Part shown: one piece after another, positions 6,032-8,139 of the stretch
Position numbering within the stretch: the first letter of the stretch is position 1
How the letters are laid out: every line of letters starts with the position of its first letter
Assembly: GCA_002440625.1 (NCBI GenBank)
Contig: DJUV01000120.1
Coordinates: 1-8,139 of the forward strand
Reading direction: 5' to 3'
Length of the DNA: 8,139 nucleotides
DNA from: Rhodobacteraceae bacterium UBA6273
GTDB lineage: Bacteria; Pseudomonadota; Alphaproteobacteria; Rhodobacterales; Rhodobacteraceae
Notes under the pieces: model-generated
What the model was told of the DNA's origin: nothing
Seen by the model: only the letters and a program-made list of their open reading frames with translations
The model's database searches: none
Made by a program: the position numbers and the translations under genes

Positions 6032-6043
6032 GCCCCCGGGGGC
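6032..6043. repeat. GC palindrome after the anti-sigma gene
   Basis: A perfect 12-base palindrome, GCCCCCGGGGGC, starting 7 bases after the rbaW stop on the minus strand. It has no loop and no U-tract. A second bulged stem with arms GTCA...GGCC and GGCCTGAC lies at 5965-5992. Together they may help end the rbaV-rbaW message in a Rho-dependent way. I see nothing else in this 200-base gap except the lipoprotein promoter. Confidence 0.25.
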
Positions 6044-6049
6044 GGGTGC

Positions 6050-6490
6050 TCAGCCCGTCACCGCCATGCGGAACGTCAGCTGATTCTCCTCGCCTGCGCG
6101 TTCATAGGTCAGATCCTCCGCCAGCCTGCGCAGGATCTGCCAACCCCAGCCCCCCTCGCGCAGGGTCGGCTGCGCGGCGGGATCACTGTCCGCCCCGGCA
6201 GGTGGCGGCGTCCCGCCCGGAAGCGCCTTGCCGATATCGCAGATGCGGCAGTAAAGGACCCCTGCGCTCGCCTCGATGCTGAGCGAGATGCTGCCGCCGT
6301 CGCAGCCATAGGCATGAATGACGATATTGTTGAGCACTTCCGCCAGCGCAAGTTCCAGCGCGCCTGCGGCCGTCTCGCCGATCCGGCCCACGAAGGTCGC
6401 GACGATCCGACAGAGCGCCAGCCGCACGGCGAAAGGCTCCGCCTCGAACCTGAGGTCGAGCCGCGCGCCCGGACCGGTTTGCGCGGGCAT
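6050..6490 (-). CDS. rbaW: Anti-sigma factor serine kinase, RsbW/RbaW-like HATPase
   Basis: GHKL-type ATPase of the RsbW/SpoIIAB family, expected to bind and hold a sigma factor and to phosphorylate its STAS partner. In the 146-residue reading the N box is ELALAEVLNNIVIHAY (46-61) with catalytic Glu51 and Mg-binding Asn55. The G1 region is CDIGKAL with Asp85, and the G2 region is REGGWGWQILRRLAEDLTYE (111-130), with Trp where many homologues have another residue. NQLTFRM closes the domain. The start is chosen at ATG 6490-6488, because a perfect GGAGG lies six bases upstream, right after the STAS stop codon. A longer reading from ATG 6514 would overlap the STAS gene and lacks a ribosome binding site. 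With the upstream STAS gene it resembles RbaV-RbaW of R. capsulatus, which affects gene transfer agent production and stationary-phase survival. The target sigma factor is not in the window. Confidence 0.85.
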   Translation of the reverse strand: MPAQTGPGARLDLRFEAEPFAVRLALCRIVATFVGRIGETAAGALELALAEVLNNIVIHAYGCDGGSISLSIEASAGVLYCRICDIGKALPGGTPPPAGADSDPAAQPTLREGGWGWQILRRLAEDLTYERAGEENQLTFRMAVTG

Positions 6491-6496
6491 GGGGGG

Positions 6497-6501
6497 CCTC
6501 C
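6497..6501 (-). promoter_or_regulatory. Shine-Dalgarno sequence that decides the rbaW start
   Basis: GGAGG on the minus strand, six bases before the ATG at 6490 and three bases after the STAS TGA ends. It supports the shorter 146-residue start over ATG 6514 or 6511. Confidence 0.7.
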
Positions 6502-6503
6502 GG

Positions 6504-6842
6504 TCAGCCATCATGGTCGGCGGCCGCCCCGGGGCTTTCAGGCAGGATGCGGAAAACCTCGTTCATCCGGGTCAGCCGGAACACCCTTTCCACATTCGGT
6601 CCAAGGGCGGCCAGTTCAAGCCGCCGGTCAGGCCCGAGGAACTTCAGCACCGAGACGATGGCGCCAAGGCCGGAACTGTCGATGAAGCCGACCCGCGCCA
6701 GATCGAGCACCACGCGCCCCCGCGCGGCCTGTGTCATTTCCCGCATCGCGTCCTTGAACTGGATCGCCACCGCCGCATCGATCCGGCTTTCCTCGACCCG
6801 GACGACCATCGCCCCGTCCGCTTCCCGTGCGCTCAGTTTCAT
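6504..6842 (-). CDS. rbaV: STAS-domain anti-anti-sigma factor, RsbV/RbaV-like
   Basis: A 112-residue single STAS domain, the normal size for RsbV/SpoIIAA proteins. Unphosphorylated, such proteins bind the anti-sigma kinase and free the sigma factor; the kinase inactivates them by phosphorylation. The hallmark is VGFIDSSGLGAIVSV (51-65) with the phosphorylatable Ser at 56 or 57 after Asp55. The preceding strand VVLDLARV and the later LAALGPNVERVFRLTRMNEVF complete the fold. The last 12 residues are an Ala/Gly/Asp-rich tail. The ATG (6842-6840) has AGGGG about 9 bases upstream. The gene ends 13 bases before the likely rbaW start, so the pair forms an operon, in the same order as rbaV-rbaW. The phosphatase that would reactivate it (RsbU/RbaY-like) is not in the window. 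Confidence 0.88.
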   Translation of the reverse strand: MKLSAREADGAMVVRVEESRIDAAVAIQFKDAMREMTQAARGRVVLDLARVGFIDSSGLGAIVSVLKFLGPDRRLELAALGPNVERVFRLTRMNEVFRILPESPGAAADHDG

Positions 6843-6928
6843 GCCGGTGGTCCCCTCTGTGCCCGGAAACGCTAGACGGCAATCCTTACTTTTCTGTATG
6901 CCTCAACCAAACAAGCACGGAGGACACC

Positions 6929-8110
6929 ATGGCCGAAGATGTGGTCATCTGCGGCGCGGCGCGCACGGCAATGGGCGGCTTTCAGGGCGCCTTCGCGGGA
7001 TTGGCGGCGGCCGAGCTTGGCGGCGTGGCGATTGCCGCCGCCCTTGCCGATGCCGGCGCCCGGCCGGATCAGGTTGCCGAGCTTCTGATGGGCTGCGTCC
7101 TGCCAGCGGGGCAGGGCCAGGCCCCGGCGCGGCAGGCGGGCTTCCTTGCCGGCCTTGGCGAGGATGTTCCCGCGACGACGCTCAACAAGATGTGCGGCTC
7201 GGGCATGAAGGCGGCGATGATCGCGCATGACCAGATCGCGCTTGGGGCCACGGGGATCATGGTCGCGGGCGGGATGGAGAGCATGACCAACGCGCCCTAC
7301 CTCCTGCCGAAGATGCGCGGCGGCGCGCGGCTTGGCCACAGTCAGGTCATCGACCACATGTTCCTCGACGGGCTTGAGGATGCCTATGACAAGGGCCGCC
7401 TGATGGGCACCTTCGCCGAGGATTGCGCGAGCGCTTTCCAGTTCACCCGCGCGGCGCAGGACGACTACGCGCTCGCCTCCCTGTCGCGGGCACTTTCGGC
7501 TCAGGGGTCGGGCGCCTTCGCCAATGAAATTGCGCCCGTGACCGTCACGACCCGGCAGGGACAGATCGCCGTCGCCGCCGACGAGCAGCCCGCCAGCGCC
7601 CGGCCCGAAAAGATCCCGACGCTGAAGCCGGCCTTCCGCAAGGACGGCACGGTGACGGCGGCGAATTCCTCCTCGATCTCCGACGGCGCCGCCGCCCTTC
7701 TTCTTGCTTCCGCCCGCGCCGCCGACGCCGCTGGCCTCAAGATCCGTGCCCGCATCCGCGGCCATGCCAGCCACGCTCAGGCCCCGGCCGATTTCCCGAC
7801 AGCCCCGGTTCCCGCCGCGCGGAAACTCCTCGACCGCCTCGGCTGGAAGACCTCCGACGTCGATCTCTGGGAGGTGAACGAGGCCTTCGCCGTGGTGCCG
7901 ATGGCCTTCATGCAAGAAATGGGCATCCGCCACGACATCGTGAACGTCAACGGCGGCGCCTGCGCGCTCGGCCATCCGATCGGCGCCTCGGGTGCCCGCA
8001 TCATGGTCACGCTCCTTAACGCTTTGGAAAGGCGCGGCCTGAAACGTGGCATCGCCGCCATCTGCATCGGCGGCGGCGAAGGCACGGCCATCGCCATGGA
8101 ACGCACCTGA
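6929..8110 (+). CDS. Acetyl-CoA C-acetyltransferase (thiolase family)
   Basis: A thiolase of 393 residues, the normal length, which catalyses reversible Claisen condensation of two acetyl-CoA to acetoacetyl-CoA or thiolysis of 3-oxoacyl-CoA in the cytoplasm. The nucleophile is Cys89 in LNKMCGSGMKA. Other motifs are GGMESMTNAPY (114-124), NSSSISDGAAAL (247-258), NEAF (317-320), His349 in GACALGHPIGASG and Cys379 in CIGGGEGTA. The motif set is that of short-chain biosynthetic or catabolic acetoacetyl-CoA thiolases rather than FadA; PhaA, AtoB or an isoleucine-degradation role cannot be separated. The ATG at 6929 has GGAGG (6919-6923) five bases upstream and begins MAEDVVICGAART as expected. In-frame sequence back to 6827 is not part of the protein. 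It is divergent from rbaV across 86 bases, with only a weak promoter candidate (TAGACG, 18 bases, TATGCC at 6873-6902). Confidence 0.94.
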   Translation: MAEDVVICGAARTAMGGFQGAFAGLAAAELGGVAIAAALADAGARPDQVAELLMGCVLPAGQGQAPARQAGFLAGLGEDVPATTLNKMCGSGMKAAMIAHDQIALGATGIMVAGGMESMTNAPYLLPKMRGGARLGHSQVIDHMFLDGLEDAYDKGRLMGTFAEDCASAFQFTRAAQDDYALASLSRALSAQGSGAFANEIAPVTVTTRQGQIAVAADEQPASARPEKIPTLKPAFRKDGTVTAANSSSISDGAAALLLASARAADAAGLKIRARIRGHASHAQAPADFPTAPVPAARKLLDRLGWKTSDVDLWEVNEAFAVVPMAFMQEMGIRHDIVNVNGGACALGHPIGASGARIMVTLLNALERRGLKRGIAAICIGGGEGTAIAMERT

Positions 8111-8111
8111 C

Positions 8112-8132
8112 TTCTCTGTTGTTCAAATACCC
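8112..8132 (+). repeat. CAAATAC element, copy B
   Basis: Begins directly after the thiolase stop codon and matches 16 of 21 bases of the element at 3236-3256, sharing the core CAAATAC. It runs into CCCC-AC-GGGG at the window end, possibly the start of a terminator-like hairpin that continues outside. Confidence 0.4.
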
Positions 8133-8139
8133 CACGGGG

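Noticed and set aside
6827..6928. N-terminal extension of the thiolase
   Set aside because: The extension overlaps the rbaV start on the other strand and is not thiolase-like, and a strong GGAGG precedes ATG 6929.
6872..7975. Minus-strand open frame of 367 codons opposite the thiolase
   Set aside because: It is a shadow of the thiolase coding sequence, rich in His, Arg and Gly with no family match.

Overview
The window looks like an ordinary chromosomal stretch of a high-GC alphaproteobacterium of the Rhodobacteraceae/Paracoccaceae group. This rests on strong G/C preference at third codon positions, a PetP-PetR type regulator pair, a RbaV-RbaW type partner-switching pair, the HDAC-xseB-ispA-dxs gene order, and Rhodobacter-like protein sequences. 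The exact genus cannot be told from sequence alone. I see no phage, transposon, CRISPR array, tRNA or rRNA.

Layout. Positions 1-4509 hold six genes on the minus strand. In transcription order they are petP (MarR family), petR (OmpR-type response regulator, ATGA overlap with petP), a class II histone-deacetylase-like amidohydrolase, xseB (exonuclease VII small subunit, ATGA overlap), ispA (farnesyl diphosphate synthase, GTG start directly abutting the xseB stop), and dxs (1-deoxyxylulose-5-phosphate synthase, running off the left edge after 394 residues). The ispA-dxs end supplies isoprenoid precursors: the first step of the MEP pathway and C15 chain elongation, feeding quinones, carotenoids or bacteriochlorophyll and undecaprenyl carriers.

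A 158-base divergent regulatory region (4510-4667) separates petP from ilvE on the plus strand (4668-5537). ilvE converges on a small minus-strand glycine-zipper lipoprotein gene (5576-5848). A perfect 11-bp hairpin carrying the ilvE stop codon in its loop lies between them and probably terminates transcription in both directions. Upstream of the lipoprotein gene is an exact match to the GGAAC-N17-CGTT pattern recognised by EcfG-type general-stress sigma factors.

Positions 6050-6842 (minus) hold a two-gene partner-switching module: a STAS anti-anti-sigma protein followed by a HATPase anti-sigma kinase, most like RbaV/RbaW of Rhodobacter capsulatus. Divergent from it is a complete thiolase (acetyl-CoA acetyltransferase, 6929-8110, plus). 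Just after the thiolase is a short element related to one between petR and the HDAC gene.

No undescribed multigene system is evident. The points worth a second look are regulatory: the stress-type promoter near a partner-switching module, the compact ilvE/petP divergent promoter with palindromes, the dual-use terminator, and the two related CAAATAC elements.
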